Origin: Gottfriedia acidiceleris
Lineage (GTDB): Bacteria; Bacillota; Bacilli; Bacillales; Bacillaceae_G
Reading direction: 5' to 3'
Assembly: GCF_002128425.1 (NCBI RefSeq)
Contig: NZ_NESS01000018.1
Location: forward strand, 1-62,480
DNA: 62,480 nt
How positions within the stretch are numbered: position 1 is the first letter of the stretch; each line of letters begins with the position of its first letter. The notes below the pieces were generated by a model that saw nothing but the letters and a program-made list of their open reading frames with translations, was not told where the DNA came from and did no database searches. Positions 7,442 to 15,225 of this stretch are shown here, piece after piece. Made by a program: the position numbers and the translations under genes.

Positions 7442-8779
7442 TTAAAAGTAATTGTTAGTGTCTTTTAATGAGTAAGAAATTTGCTTTATACCTTTTTCAA
7501 TGTCTATCGGCTCACAATTTGAAACATTAAGTTTTAAAATTCTTTCTTGATAAAAGTTATCTAAATAATTTTTTTTAATAGAGTCAATTAGAATATCATA
7601 TTCATCTAATTGGTTTATTAATGCATTCATATCAACTTGCTTTGGCAGGACAATATGACTATGCATTACGATATCAGACGCAAAGTCGTAATTTGTTAAA
7701 TGAGTTTCTAGTGATGTTTGTAATATTTTTGCTCGGACAAGGTATTTATCTCGAACATTTTTTTGATAATGTTCAAACATACCACTTTTTAAATATAGTT
7801 CTAAAGCAGCCTGTGAAATCATTGAACTATCTATATCAATGACGGTTTTAAATTGTTGAAACGTCTCGATTAACGAATCAGGTAAAACTGCAATACCTAT
7901 ACGTAAACCTGGGAACATAATCTTGGAAAAACTCTTTAAGTAAATAACACGTCCATATAGATCATTTGCAAAAAGTGGGTCATTTTTCTTCGTATATTCA
8001 AAGTCTACTAAATAATCATCCTCGACAATATAGACATCGTACTTATGAGCTAATTTTAAGGTTTCTAATTTTTCTTTTTTACTTAATGATGTACCTAAAG
8101 GGTTTTGAAATCTAGGCATAGTATAAAAAAATTTAATATCACCTTCGCTAAAAATTTCTTCAAGTTTTTCTAAATTGATCCCGTCTATTGTACGTTTAAT
8201 CCCAACTATAGGTAATTGATAAAGTTTAACTAAATCCATATATATATGATAGCTTGGCTGCTCGACTAAAATTTTTGACCGATTATTTAAAAAAGGCATT
8301 GTACTCAGTAAAAAAAGAGCTTGCTGAACCCCAGAAGTAATAAAAATTTGTTTTTTTTGTGCAAATACTTGATAAGATTGTAATAATTTTTCAACCTCAT
8401 TTATTAAAGAAGGTAATCCTTTTTGAGTACCATATCTAAATAAGTCAGATTGAAATGTATCAATTGCTTTATTTAAACAATGTTGAAAATCTTGGTACGG
8501 AAAAGAATGCCAATTAGGGGCTGAAGTTGCAAAATCGATTTTGTTTATTTTAGATGGTTCTTTAAATATTTTATGCTCAACAACATAATAGCCACTTTTA
8601 GGTATTGCATAAATTAGGTGCTGATTTTCCAATTTCTCAAGAGCAGCTAAAATACTACTTTTACTACAAGAAAAGAGTTCTGCTAATTTTCGAATGGACG
8701 GAATTTTTGTCCCCGCCTTTAACTGTCCACCTTGAATCTGAGTTAGTAATGTTTGATAAACGTATTCATGTTTTAGCAT
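7442..8779 (-). CDS. MocR-type regulator (GntR HTH fused to PLP aminotransferase fold)
   Basis: This 445-residue protein has a winged helix (about residues 1-68, IPSIRKLAELFSCSKSSILAALEKLE) joined to a class I aminotransferase-like domain. The PLP lysine is K286 in LKSFSKIMFPG, and the YIVEDDYLVDF strand with the PLP-binding aspartate is present. MocR proteins use the aminotransferase fold as an effector sensor. It is divergent from a nitroreductase gene, with the palindrome AACTGTATCGGTACAGTT between them. The same core lies upstream of the EamA transporter gene at 9692, so it probably controls all three genes and itself. The effector is unknown; PLP or an amino acid is plausible. Confidence 0.92.
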   Translation of the reverse strand: MLKHEYVYQTLLTQIQGGQLKAGTKIPSIRKLAELFSCSKSSILAALEKLENQHLIYAIPKSGYYVVEHKIFKEPSKINKIDFATSAPNWHSFPYQDFQHCLNKAIDTFQSDLFRYGTQKGLPSLINEVEKLLQSYQVFAQKKQIFITSGVQQALFLLSTMPFLNNRSKILVEQPSYHIYMDLVKLYQLPIVGIKRTIDGINLEKLEEIFSEGDIKFFYTMPRFQNPLGTSLSKKEKLETLKLAHKYDVYIVEDDYLVDFEYTKKNDPLFANDLYGRVIYLKSFSKIMFPGLRIGIAVLPDSLIETFQQFKTVIDIDSSMISQAALELYLKSGMFEHYQKNVRDKYLVRAKILQTSLETHLTNYDFASDIVMHSHIVLPKQVDMNALINQLDEYDILIDSIKKNYLDNFYQERILKLNVSNCEPIDIEKGIKQISYSLKDTNNYF

Positions 8780-8795
8780 TAAATACCCCCTTCTA

Positions 8796-8828
8796 ATTGT
8801 ATTCCATCAAAACTGTATCGGTACAGTT
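8796..8828. promoter_or_regulatory. Divergent mocR/nitroreductase control region with palindromic operator
   Basis: The 18-bp perfect inverted repeat AACTGTATCGGTACAGTT (8811-8828, arms of 7 bp, spacer of 4) lies between mocR and the nitroreductase gene. On the reverse strand TACAAT (8801-8796) can be the mocR -10 box, placing the palindrome at its -35. The 14-bp core recurs as its reverse complement at 9597-9610. Confidence 0.75.
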
Positions 8829-8916
8829 GTGAAATATTTAAATGTTTCAAATTTAAATGATAGATAAAATATTATTACCGGCTGGTTCAAAACTTAGGGA
8901 AACGGAGAGATGCATT

Positions 8917-9540
8917 ATGTCAGGTCAAAAAATTAATAGCACTTTAACTATAAAAGAGGCAATAGAATCACGACGTAGTATTCGTAAATTTATTCAAGAA
9001 ACAATTCAAGACGAAGAAATAAATGAAATTTTAAACCTAGTTAGATTAACACCCAGTGCATGGAATATACAACCATGGCATTTCCATATTATTAAGGATA
9101 TTCAACTAAAAGAAAAACTTCAAAAAGCAGCATATGGACAAACACAAGTAACTTCAGCCCCAGCTGTTGTGATTATTTCGGTCGATATGGTTGATTCTAT
9201 TAATCGTATTTCAGAAACAATTCATCCTGGTATTTCTGAAGATAAAAAGCAAATTGAGGTGTCCAATCTTACTTCCGTATTTGAAAAGATGAGTGAAGAA
9301 GAAAGAAAAGCATGGGGACAAACACAAGCAAATATTGCACTTGGCTTTCTTTTACTAACAATTCAAGGATTTGGTTATACTAGTGTCCCAATGTTAGGCT
9401 TTGATCAAGAGAAAGTAAGAACACTCTTAGGGCTACCTGAACATGTTACATTTACCGCTATGGTACCTTTTGGTAAACCAGACACAGATGGTTATGAACA
9501 TCATCGTTTTGAATTAGATAAAATAAGCACATTTTATTAA
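8917..9540 (+). CDS. Nitroreductase-family FMN oxidoreductase
   Basis: This 207-residue protein has the nitroreductase fold. The N-terminal SRRSIRKF motif binds FMN phosphate, TPSAWNIQPWHFHII follows, and a late QANIALGFLLLTIQGFGYTSVPM segment is present. The family reduces nitro groups, quinones or related substrates with NAD(P)H. The start at 8917 is chosen for GGAGAG seven bases upstream; an in-frame ATG at 8857 would add 20 residues without a ribosome binding site. It is divergent from mocR and ends in a terminator. The shared operator links it to the EamA transporter downstream. The substrate is unknown. Confidence 0.9.
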   Translation: MSGQKINSTLTIKEAIESRRSIRKFIQETIQDEEINEILNLVRLTPSAWNIQPWHFHIIKDIQLKEKLQKAAYGQTQVTSAPAVVIISVDMVDSINRISETIHPGISEDKKQIEVSNLTSVFEKMSEEERKAWGQTQANIALGFLLLTIQGFGYTSVPMLGFDQEKVRTLLGLPEHVTFTAMVPFGKPDTDGYEHHRFELDKISTFY

Positions 9541-9546
9541 GAAGGA

Positions 9547-9575
9547 GAGCAGGTGATTTAAAACCTGCTCTTTTT
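9547..9575 (+). terminator. Terminator of the nitroreductase gene
   Basis: The perfect stem GAGCAGGT / ACCTGCTC is followed by TTTTT. Confidence 0.9.
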
Positions 9576-9594
9576 ATGCTTAGTTTACAAACTT

Positions 9595-9612
9595 ATCTGT
9601 ACCGATACAGAT
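9595..9612 (+). promoter_or_regulatory. Second copy of the MocR-type operator, upstream of the EamA gene
   Basis: ATCTGTACCGATACAGAT is an 18-bp perfect inverted repeat. Its core CTGTACCGATACAG is the exact reverse complement of the core at 8813-8826, about 80 bp before the transporter start. Confidence 0.75.
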
Positions 9613-9691
9613 TAACATTCTTTGCCTCGATAGGATTAACTACTTTGCATAAAATTAAAGTAATAGTTCAGATTGATAGGGGGAAAAACTT

Positions 9692-10642
9692 ATGACAGAT
9701 AAAAGAAAAGCTTATTTAGCTATTACTATTTGTTCATTAATCATAGGGTTATCATTTTTATTTGTAAAACAAACATTAACAATTGCAACACCACTTGATA
9801 CCTTAGCTCATCGTTTTACAATGGCTTGGATTGTTGCCACGGTCATATTATTTTTTAAAAAAGAAAGAATCAAAATAAAGAAAAAAGATTTCGTGAAAAT
9901 TACATTACTTTCTACATTTTATCCTGTACTTTTTTTCGGGTTGCAAATATTTGGACTAATGCATACAACCTCTTCTGAAGCAGGAGTTATTCAAGCTACG
10001 GTTCCAATTTTCACTTTAATTCTTGCAAGTATACTATTAAAGGAATCCTCTACAGGCGTACAAAAAATTTCTATACTCATTTCTGTACTCGGGGTAATGT
10101 TCATTATGTACATGAATGGTGCGAAAAATATAAATCCTAGTATACTAGGTAGTATATTAATTTTACTATCAGCACTTGCAAATGCAATATATAATGTTTT
10201 AACAAAAAAAATAATTCAACAATATTCATTATTTACAATCACATATACCATTACTTTTATAGGGTTCATTGTATTTAACTCAATTGCTCTTTTTATACAT
10301 TTAAAAAATGGTACAATTCAACAATTTATACTGCCCTTTAAACAAATTGATTTTATTATGGCTATCTTATATTTAGGAATTTTTTCGTCATTAGGCTCAT
10401 CCTATCTTTCAAATTATGCTTTATCAAAGTTACCTGCTTTTCAAATTAGTATCTTTCAAAATTTATCTACACTTGTCACAATTCTATTAGGTATTAAATA
10501 TCTTAATGAATCATTTCAATATTATCATATAATTGGTAGTTTTCTTATTATCTCTGGAGTTGTTGGTGTAAATTATTTTAGAAAAAAAGAAATCAAAGAT
10601 AATCATTTTCTAGAGGAAAAGCAACACAAAACTGTGACTTAA
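9692..10642 (+). CDS. EamA/DMT-family transporter
   Basis: This 316-residue protein has about ten predicted membrane segments arranged as two EamA repeats (about residues 5-140 and 150-295). It is a drug/metabolite transporter-type permease, usually an exporter of amino acids or related metabolites. The second repeat includes the typical AFQISIFQNLSTLVTILLG stretch. The start has AGGGGGAAAAACTT before ATG. It carries the same palindromic operator as the mocR/nitroreductase promoter region, which suggests the three genes respond to one signal. The substrate is not deducible. Confidence 0.9.
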   Translation: MTDKRKAYLAITICSLIIGLSFLFVKQTLTIATPLDTLAHRFTMAWIVATVILFFKKERIKIKKKDFVKITLLSTFYPVLFFGLQIFGLMHTTSSEAGVIQATVPIFTLILASILLKESSTGVQKISILISVLGVMFIMYMNGAKNINPSILGSILILLSALANAIYNVLTKKIIQQYSLFTITYTITFIGFIVFNSIALFIHLKNGTIQQFILPFKQIDFIMAILYLGIFSSLGSSYLSNYALSKLPAFQISIFQNLSTLVTILLGIKYLNESFQYYHIIGSFLIISGVVGVNYFRKKEIKDNHFLEEKQHKTVT

Positions 10643-10689
10643 TTAGGGGTGTTTTTGTTAAGTGATAATATAATAAAAACAGAACCTAT

Positions 10690-10859
10690 TAGACTGCACC
10701 CCTTAATGTAGATGTTGAAAAACCCACAGTTGGGCAACATTGATTTTAAGGGGTTTTCTTATGGCGAAAAAAGGTCAAAAGTTTCAAACATATAATATAG
10801 AAATCAAATCTGACTTTAAAACTTTTAGCCTTAAGTTTAATACTACAAAAATTATTTAA
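10690..10859 (+). mobile_element. Remnant of an IS3-family insertion sequence (left end plus start of orfA)
   Basis: TAGACTGCACCCCTTAAT at about 10690 resembles an IS3/IS150-group terminal repeat. It is followed by a leader and then ATG at 10761 encoding MAKKGQKFQTYNIEIK, the typical beginning of an IS3 OrfA transposase. The similarity stops after about 16 codons, and a stop follows at 10857. No catalytic OrfB sequence is present, so the element is dead. Identification rests on recalled family sequence features, not on a search. Confidence 0.55.
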
Positions 10860-10986
10860 TTTCCAATCTGTACCAAACATTTCATATATGAAAGTTCAAT
10901 CAGTCTGTTGCTTTACTTCTAAAATTTCCATTTCATTCAGGTCATAAGTCGGACTTCTTTTTCCTTATCATCATCTAAAAAGATTA

Positions 10987-11148
10987 TTACTTTACTAACT
11001 TTTCTTGAATAAAGAAATAATAATCTCCATCAGGTACTGCTGGGATTAACCATCTATTTAATTCATCTCTTGGAAATTCTAAAACGCATTAATCCGGTAA
11101 CAATCATTTGCAATCTAAAGCATAGAAATATTCATTAGGCTTAAAGTG
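10987..11148 (-). pseudogene. Decayed gene fragment (possibly DUF2716-like)
   Basis: Reading leftward in one frame gives HFKPNEYFYALDCK, a stop, LLPD, a stop, then CVLEFPRDELNRWLIPAVP and DGDYYFFIQEKLVK and a final stop. The conserved-looking PDGDYYFFI and FYALD pieces indicate a former protein gene interrupted by two nonsense codons. The pieces resemble DUF2716-type proteins, but I hold that family name loosely. It lies between an IS3 remnant and an intact small gene, in a decaying patch. Confidence 0.45.
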
Positions 11149-11203
11149 TTAACTAAAGATACTGTTTAGTAATCATCGTAATGAACTTGGAATTATTTGT
11201 GCA

Positions 11204-11247
11204 ATAAAAAAAGTCATAACCATCATTTTAACTGGTGGTTATGACTT
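11204..11247 (-). terminator. Terminator of the 57-residue protein gene
   Basis: The 12-bp perfect stem AAGTCATAACCA / TGGTTATGACTT has a 13-nt loop. On the reverse strand it is followed by seven T residues, 43 bp past the stop at 11290. Confidence 0.85.
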
Positions 11248-11289
11248 AGTAAATCGATCATTCGTTTGTTTCGTTCAATAATAAATTTT

Positions 11290-11463
11290 TTAGCTTATTT
11301 TACTTTCAACTAATGCATGTTGCCAACTTGGGTAATAATGTAAAGCACTCCTCATTAAATCAGGGTAATTTTGTTTCACCTCTTTTTTACGTAGAGAATT
11401 ACCTTCGTTATGTAACTTCTGGATCTGAGTAATGACTTCCTTTGATGTAAATTTGACATCCAT
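11290..11463 (-). CDS. 57-residue protein with a single SWxxAL-type repeat domain
   Basis: The ATG at 11463 follows GGGAGG at 8 bases and the frame ends before a strong terminator, so a real gene is likely. The protein reads TSKEVITQIQKLHNEGNSL, then RKKEVKQNYPDLMRSALHY, then YPSWQHALVES. The pattern of a leading helix, LR..EVK...P.L...A...Y.SW..AL is that of a helical repeat found in tandem in several Bacillus hypothetical and endonuclease-associated proteins. Here it stands as one domain. It may bind nucleic acid, but that is inference. It sits between a pseudogene and the glutamate symporter. Confidence 0.7.
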   Translation of the reverse strand: MDVKFTSKEVITQIQKLHNEGNSLRKKEVKQNYPDLMRSALHYYPSWQHALVESKIS

Positions 11464-11695
11464 TCTTCATTCCTCCCTTTCAAAGTTATCAAGATTATTT
11501 TCCCTTTGGCTTTCGATTTTTGAAGATAAACATAGACGAAAACTCAGCACATCTATATTTCTGAAAATTCTAACATAAAAATAAGCAATTGTGAAGTAAT
11601 TTGCATCTGCTATTTTTAAATCTACCATGTTAACTGCCGGACAAACTCAACTTCACCCTGTCTTGGATTCTTACTTAAATGAAAGATGTACTAAT
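11464..11695. other. Intergenic stretch without a gene
   Basis: Both strands carry stops in all frames, and no palindrome or promoter stands out. Confidence 0.5.
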
Positions 11696-11726
11696 ATAAA
11701 AAAAGAAGAAGCGATCAGCTTCTCCT
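11696..11726 (-). terminator. Terminator of the glutamate symporter gene
   Basis: The stem AGAAGC / GCTTCT has a GATCA/TGATC loop and is followed on the reverse strand by TCTTTTTTT. Confidence 0.75.
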
Positions 11727-11753
11727 TTTTTACAATCTATCTAATTTTATTTA

Positions 11754-13010
11754 TTACATTGCAACGTTATTATCGTTTTTCACTACTTCTGGTTTAAACG
11801 CACGTTCCCATTTAGCAATTACAACTGCTGCTAAAGAGTTACCTACTACGTTTACTGCTGTTCTAGCCATATCTAGAATACGATCGATACCAGCAATAAA
11901 TGCTAAACCTTCAACTGGAATTCCTGCTGTACCTAGTGTTGCTAATAATACAACAAACGATACGCCTGGTACACCTGCGATACCTTTCGAAGTGACCATT
12001 AGTACTAACATTAATGAAATTTGATCAGTGATTGATAAATGAATGCCGTACATTTGAGCGATGAAAATTGCTGCTAATGCTTGGTATAAAGTTGATCCAT
12101 CAAGATTGAATGAGTACCCAGTCGGAATAACGAATGAAGAAATTGATTTAGGTACACCGAATTTTTCAACTTTTTCCATAATTCTTGGTAAAACTGTTTC
12201 AGAACTTGCTGTAGAGTATGCTAAGATCAGTTCATCTTTAATTAACTTAATAAACTTAAAAATATTAACTCCTACCATTTTAGCTACTAAACCTAATACT
12301 ACAACTATAAAGAATGCCATTGTTATATAAACAGTTATAACTAATTTTCCTAATGGAATTAAAGACTCTAGTCCAAATTTTGAAACTGTAACCCCGATTA
12401 ATGCAAATACACCAAATGGAGCAAATTTCATAACTTGATTTGTAATGTAGAACATCGTATCAGCTGTTCCTTGGAAGAACGCTAATACTGGCTTTCCTCT
12501 TTCACCTACCGCTGTGATACCAAGACCAAATAACACGGAGAAGAAGATAATCGCTAACATATTCCCATCAACAAAAGCTGAAAAAATATTTGGCGGTACG
12601 ATATTTACAAATGTATCTGCAAAACCGTGACTTTTTACTTCTTTAGCTGTTTCAACATAAGTATTTATATCAGTTTTGTGAAGAATACTCATATCTACAC
12701 CAGCACCTGGTTTTACGATATTCGCTACAAGTAAACCGATTAAAATTGCAACTGTTGTGATAATTTCAAAGTAAAGAATCGTTTTTCCGCCTAAACGGCC
12801 AAGTTTTTTCGTGTCACCAACACTAGCAACACCTACAATGATACTTGAAACAACGATTGGTATAACAATCATTTTAATCAGACGTAAAAAGATGTCTCCA
12901 ATTGGTTGTAAATAATCTGCAACCTTTGGATTTCCATAAAAAATTGCGCCAACAATGATCCCGATAACAAGACCAATTAATATTTGCCAAGCTAAGCCAA
13001 TTTTTTTCAT
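11754..13010 (-). CDS. Proton/sodium-glutamate symporter (GltP/GltT, DAACS family)
   Basis: This 418-residue secondary transporter imports glutamate or aspartate with H+ or Na+. It shows the family features: the YSTASSETVLPR serine-rich motif in reentrant loop 1 (near residue 270), FVIPTGYSFNLDGSTLY with the NLDG motif (near 305), and GIAGVPGVSFVVLLATL with reentrant loop 2 (near 350). The substrate-contacting arginine region RILDMARTAVNVVGNSLA follows. The start at 13010 follows AAGGGGGAC; an in-frame ATG at 13070 adds 20 residues without a ribosome binding site. It is a single-gene unit. H+ versus Na+ coupling is not clear from sequence. Confidence 0.95.
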   Translation of the reverse strand: MKKIGLAWQILIGLVIGIIVGAIFYGNPKVADYLQPIGDIFLRLIKMIVIPIVVSSIIVGVASVGDTKKLGRLGGKTILYFEIITTVAILIGLLVANIVKPGAGVDMSILHKTDINTYVETAKEVKSHGFADTFVNIVPPNIFSAFVDGNMLAIIFFSVLFGLGITAVGERGKPVLAFFQGTADTMFYITNQVMKFAPFGVFALIGVTVSKFGLESLIPLGKLVITVYITMAFFIVVVLGLVAKMVGVNIFKFIKLIKDELILAYSTASSETVLPRIMEKVEKFGVPKSISSFVIPTGYSFNLDGSTLYQALAAIFIAQMYGIHLSITDQISLMLVLMVTSKGIAGVPGVSFVVLLATLGTAGIPVEGLAFIAGIDRILDMARTAVNVVGNSLAAVVIAKWERAFKPEVVKNDNNVAM

Positions 13011-13467
13011 AATAAAAGTCCCCCTTGTAGTAGAATTTTGCCAAGTTTTATAATTTACTAAAAATAACAAAGCTATTTAAAGTTTGTTAAATGTTTTTAA
13101 GCACTACTTGGCTTATTAAGATATCGATGGAACTCTCAAAAATGACCCATCATTTACATATTTACTTTTTGATTATATTCAGAATTTACAATCAAAAAAA
13201 GTTATAAAAAACAGTATAACAGAAATCATTACGATTTCAATTTTACTTTATTTTCCAAGTATCTATTAAACTACATTATAATTCTACTAAAAAACTGAGA
13301 TTTTGACAAATTCCCCTTTCTTTTTTTTAATTGTTTTTTAATTTTCAACCAAATAATTACAGATTACTGTATATAATATGAAAAATTGTATAAACCCTTA
13401 TTTCATTAAAAACCCCTTTGTTTATAAGGAATAATAAGAAAAAAGTGAAATTTTATCAAGACTCTTG

Positions 13468-13496
13468 TTTACGAATCTGTTCGTTTTGTTTATGAT
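13468..13496 (+). promoter_or_regulatory. Possible distal promoter of zwf
   Basis: TTTACG (13468-13473) and TATGAT (13491-13496) are spaced by 17 bp. The -35 box is poor, so this is only a candidate. Confidence 0.35.
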
Positions 13497-13540
13497 ATAA
13501 GATGAATAATTTGGAAATTTAATTTATTTTTTAATAATTA

Positions 13541-13555
13541 ATGAAAATGCTTTCA
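13541..13555 (+). promoter_or_regulatory. CcpA site (cre)-like sequence upstream of zwf
   Basis: ATGAAAATGCTTTCA matches the cre consensus WTGNAANCGNWNNCA with a single mismatch (T for C) and is near-palindromic. Its centre lies about 54 bp upstream of the predicted start of transcription from the TTGAAA/TATAAT promoter. That is the spacing known for CcpA-activated promoters such as ackA, rather than for simple repression. Confidence 0.55.
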
Positions 13556-13565
13556 AAATATTTTT

Positions 13566-13595
13566 TTGAAAGTGATTTTACATATTTTGTATAAT
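13566..13595 (+). promoter_or_regulatory. Sigma-A-type promoter of zwf
   Basis: TTGAAA (13566-13571) and TATAAT (13590-13595) are spaced by 18 bp, with the zwf start 60 bp further on. The cre-like site lies just upstream of the -35 box. Confidence 0.75.
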
Positions 13596-13655
13596 CAGCC
13601 TTGATTATTACTAAAATAAGTTAGTAATTTATGTTTAAGAAGTGAGGTAAATTCA

Positions 13656-15155
13656 TTGAAAACTACAGTAAACCCAAAAGCAGTGATTGTCATTTTTGGA
13701 GCAACAGGAGACCTAGCAAAAAGAAAGCTTTTTATTTCAATATATAGATTATTTTTAAGTCAAAAAATTGATGAAGGTTTCGCGGTTGTAGGTGTAGGTA
13801 GAAGACCTTGGTCAAATGATGAGTTTCGTGAAACTGTAAAAAAATCAGTTCAATCTATTGCTTCATCTGATACTGAACTTGAAAGCTTTTTATCTCATTT
13901 TTATTACCATCAATTTGAAGTATTAGAACCGTCTTCATATTTAGAATTAGGAAATTTATTAACAAACTTGGATAACCATTATTTAATTCCTGGTAACCGT
14001 GTTTTCTTCCTAGCAATGGCACCTGAATTTTTCGGTACAATTGCTAAGCAGTTAAAACAAAATGGTTTGGCTGATACAGAAGGTTGGAGCCGAATTGTGA
14101 TCGAAAAACCATTCGGACATGATTTACCGAGTGCAATTGAATTGAATGATGAAATACGTGAAGCATTTTCAGAAAATCAAATTTACCGTATCGACCATTA
14201 TTTAGGTAAAGAAATGGTTCAAAATATTGAAGTTATTCGTTTTGCGAATGCAATGTTTGAACCTCTTTGGAATAATCGATTTATTTCAAATATCCAAATT
14301 ACTTCTAGTGAAATCCTTGGTGTTGAAGACCGTGGAAAATACTATGAGAATTCTGGAGCTCTAAAAGATATGGTTCAAAATCATTTGCTTCAAATGGCGG
14401 CACTACTTGCTATGGAGCCTCCGATTAAATTAACAACTGATGAAATTCGTAGTGAAAAAGTTAAAGTATTTAAAGCTCTTCGAAAAATTGATGAAAATGA
14501 AGTGAAAGAATACTTTGTTCGCGGTCAATATAATGCTGGTGTAATTAACGGAGAAGAAGTTCCTGCATATCGAAATGAGAACAACGTTGCACCAGAGTCT
14601 CAAACTGAAACATTTGTTGCGGGCAAACTTTATATCGATAATTTTAGATGGGCTGGTGTTCCATTCTATATTCGAACAGGGAAAAGAATGGCTACAAAAT
14701 CGACTAAGATTATTGTTCAATTCTCAGATATACCGATGAATCTTTATTACAATACAAAAGAGACAATGTCTCCAAATTTATTAATTATACATATTCAACC
14801 AGATGAAGGAATTACATTACAATTAAATGCAAAAAGATCTGGCGCTGATGAAGGATATACAAAGCCAATTCAATTAACATTTAATAATAATTGTGTTGAT
14901 TGTATAAATACCCCAGAAGCATACGAGCGATTAATTTATGATTGTATGTTAGGTGATGGAACAAACTTTACTCATTGGGATGAAGTAAAATATTCTTGGA
15001 GCTTTGTTGATGTCATTTCAAAAGCTTGGGAAAATAATCAAGCACCACTAACAACTTATGATTCTGGATCGATGGGTCCAAACGAAGCTGATACTTTATT
15101 GACAGTTGATGGTCATAAATGGTGGCCTGTTACTGATCGTTTAAATGAAAATTAA
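13656..15155 (+). CDS. zwf: Glucose-6-phosphate 1-dehydrogenase, first copy
   Basis: Catalyses glucose 6-phosphate to 6-phosphogluconolactone with reduction of NADP(+), the entry to the oxidative pentose phosphate pathway. The 499 residues include the nucleotide loop GATGDLAKRK (near residue 15), the GVGRRPW segment whose arginines fit NADP binding, the active-site motif RIDHYLGKEMVQN (near 178), and FYIRTGKRMATKST (near 335). The start is TTG with AAGTGAGG upstream. A terminator separates it from the convergent gndA, making a zwf/gndA pair. A second zwf paralogue lies at 34149-35660. Confidence 0.96.
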   Translation: MKTTVNPKAVIVIFGATGDLAKRKLFISIYRLFLSQKIDEGFAVVGVGRRPWSNDEFRETVKKSVQSIASSDTELESFLSHFYYHQFEVLEPSSYLELGNLLTNLDNHYLIPGNRVFFLAMAPEFFGTIAKQLKQNGLADTEGWSRIVIEKPFGHDLPSAIELNDEIREAFSENQIYRIDHYLGKEMVQNIEVIRFANAMFEPLWNNRFISNIQITSSEILGVEDRGKYYENSGALKDMVQNHLLQMAALLAMEPPIKLTTDEIRSEKVKVFKALRKIDENEVKEYFVRGQYNAGVINGEEVPAYRNENNVAPESQTETFVAGKLYIDNFRWAGVPFYIRTGKRMATKSTKIIVQFSDIPMNLYYNTKETMSPNLLIIHIQPDEGITLQLNAKRSGADEGYTKPIQLTFNNNCVDCINTPEAYERLIYDCMLGDGTNFTHWDEVKYSWSFVDVISKAWENNQAPLTTYDSGSMGPNEADTLLTVDGHKWWPVTDRLNEN

Positions 15156-15172
15156 GAACGATTCTTATAAAT

Positions 15173-15215
15173 AAAAAAGTTACCCCCTCCAAAATTACGA
15201 GGGGGTAACTTTTTT
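15173..15215. terminator. Bidirectional terminator between zwf and gndA
   Basis: The 10-bp perfect stem TTACCCCCTC / GAGGGGGTAA is flanked by A- and T-runs, so it can serve both convergent genes. Confidence 0.93.
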
Positions 15216-15225
15216 ATTCTTTAAT

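Noticed and set aside
10631-10710. Inverted GGGGTG / CACCCC sequence as a terminator of the EamA gene
   Set aside because: The arms are about 50 bp apart with no T-run, and the right arm is better explained as an IS3-type end.
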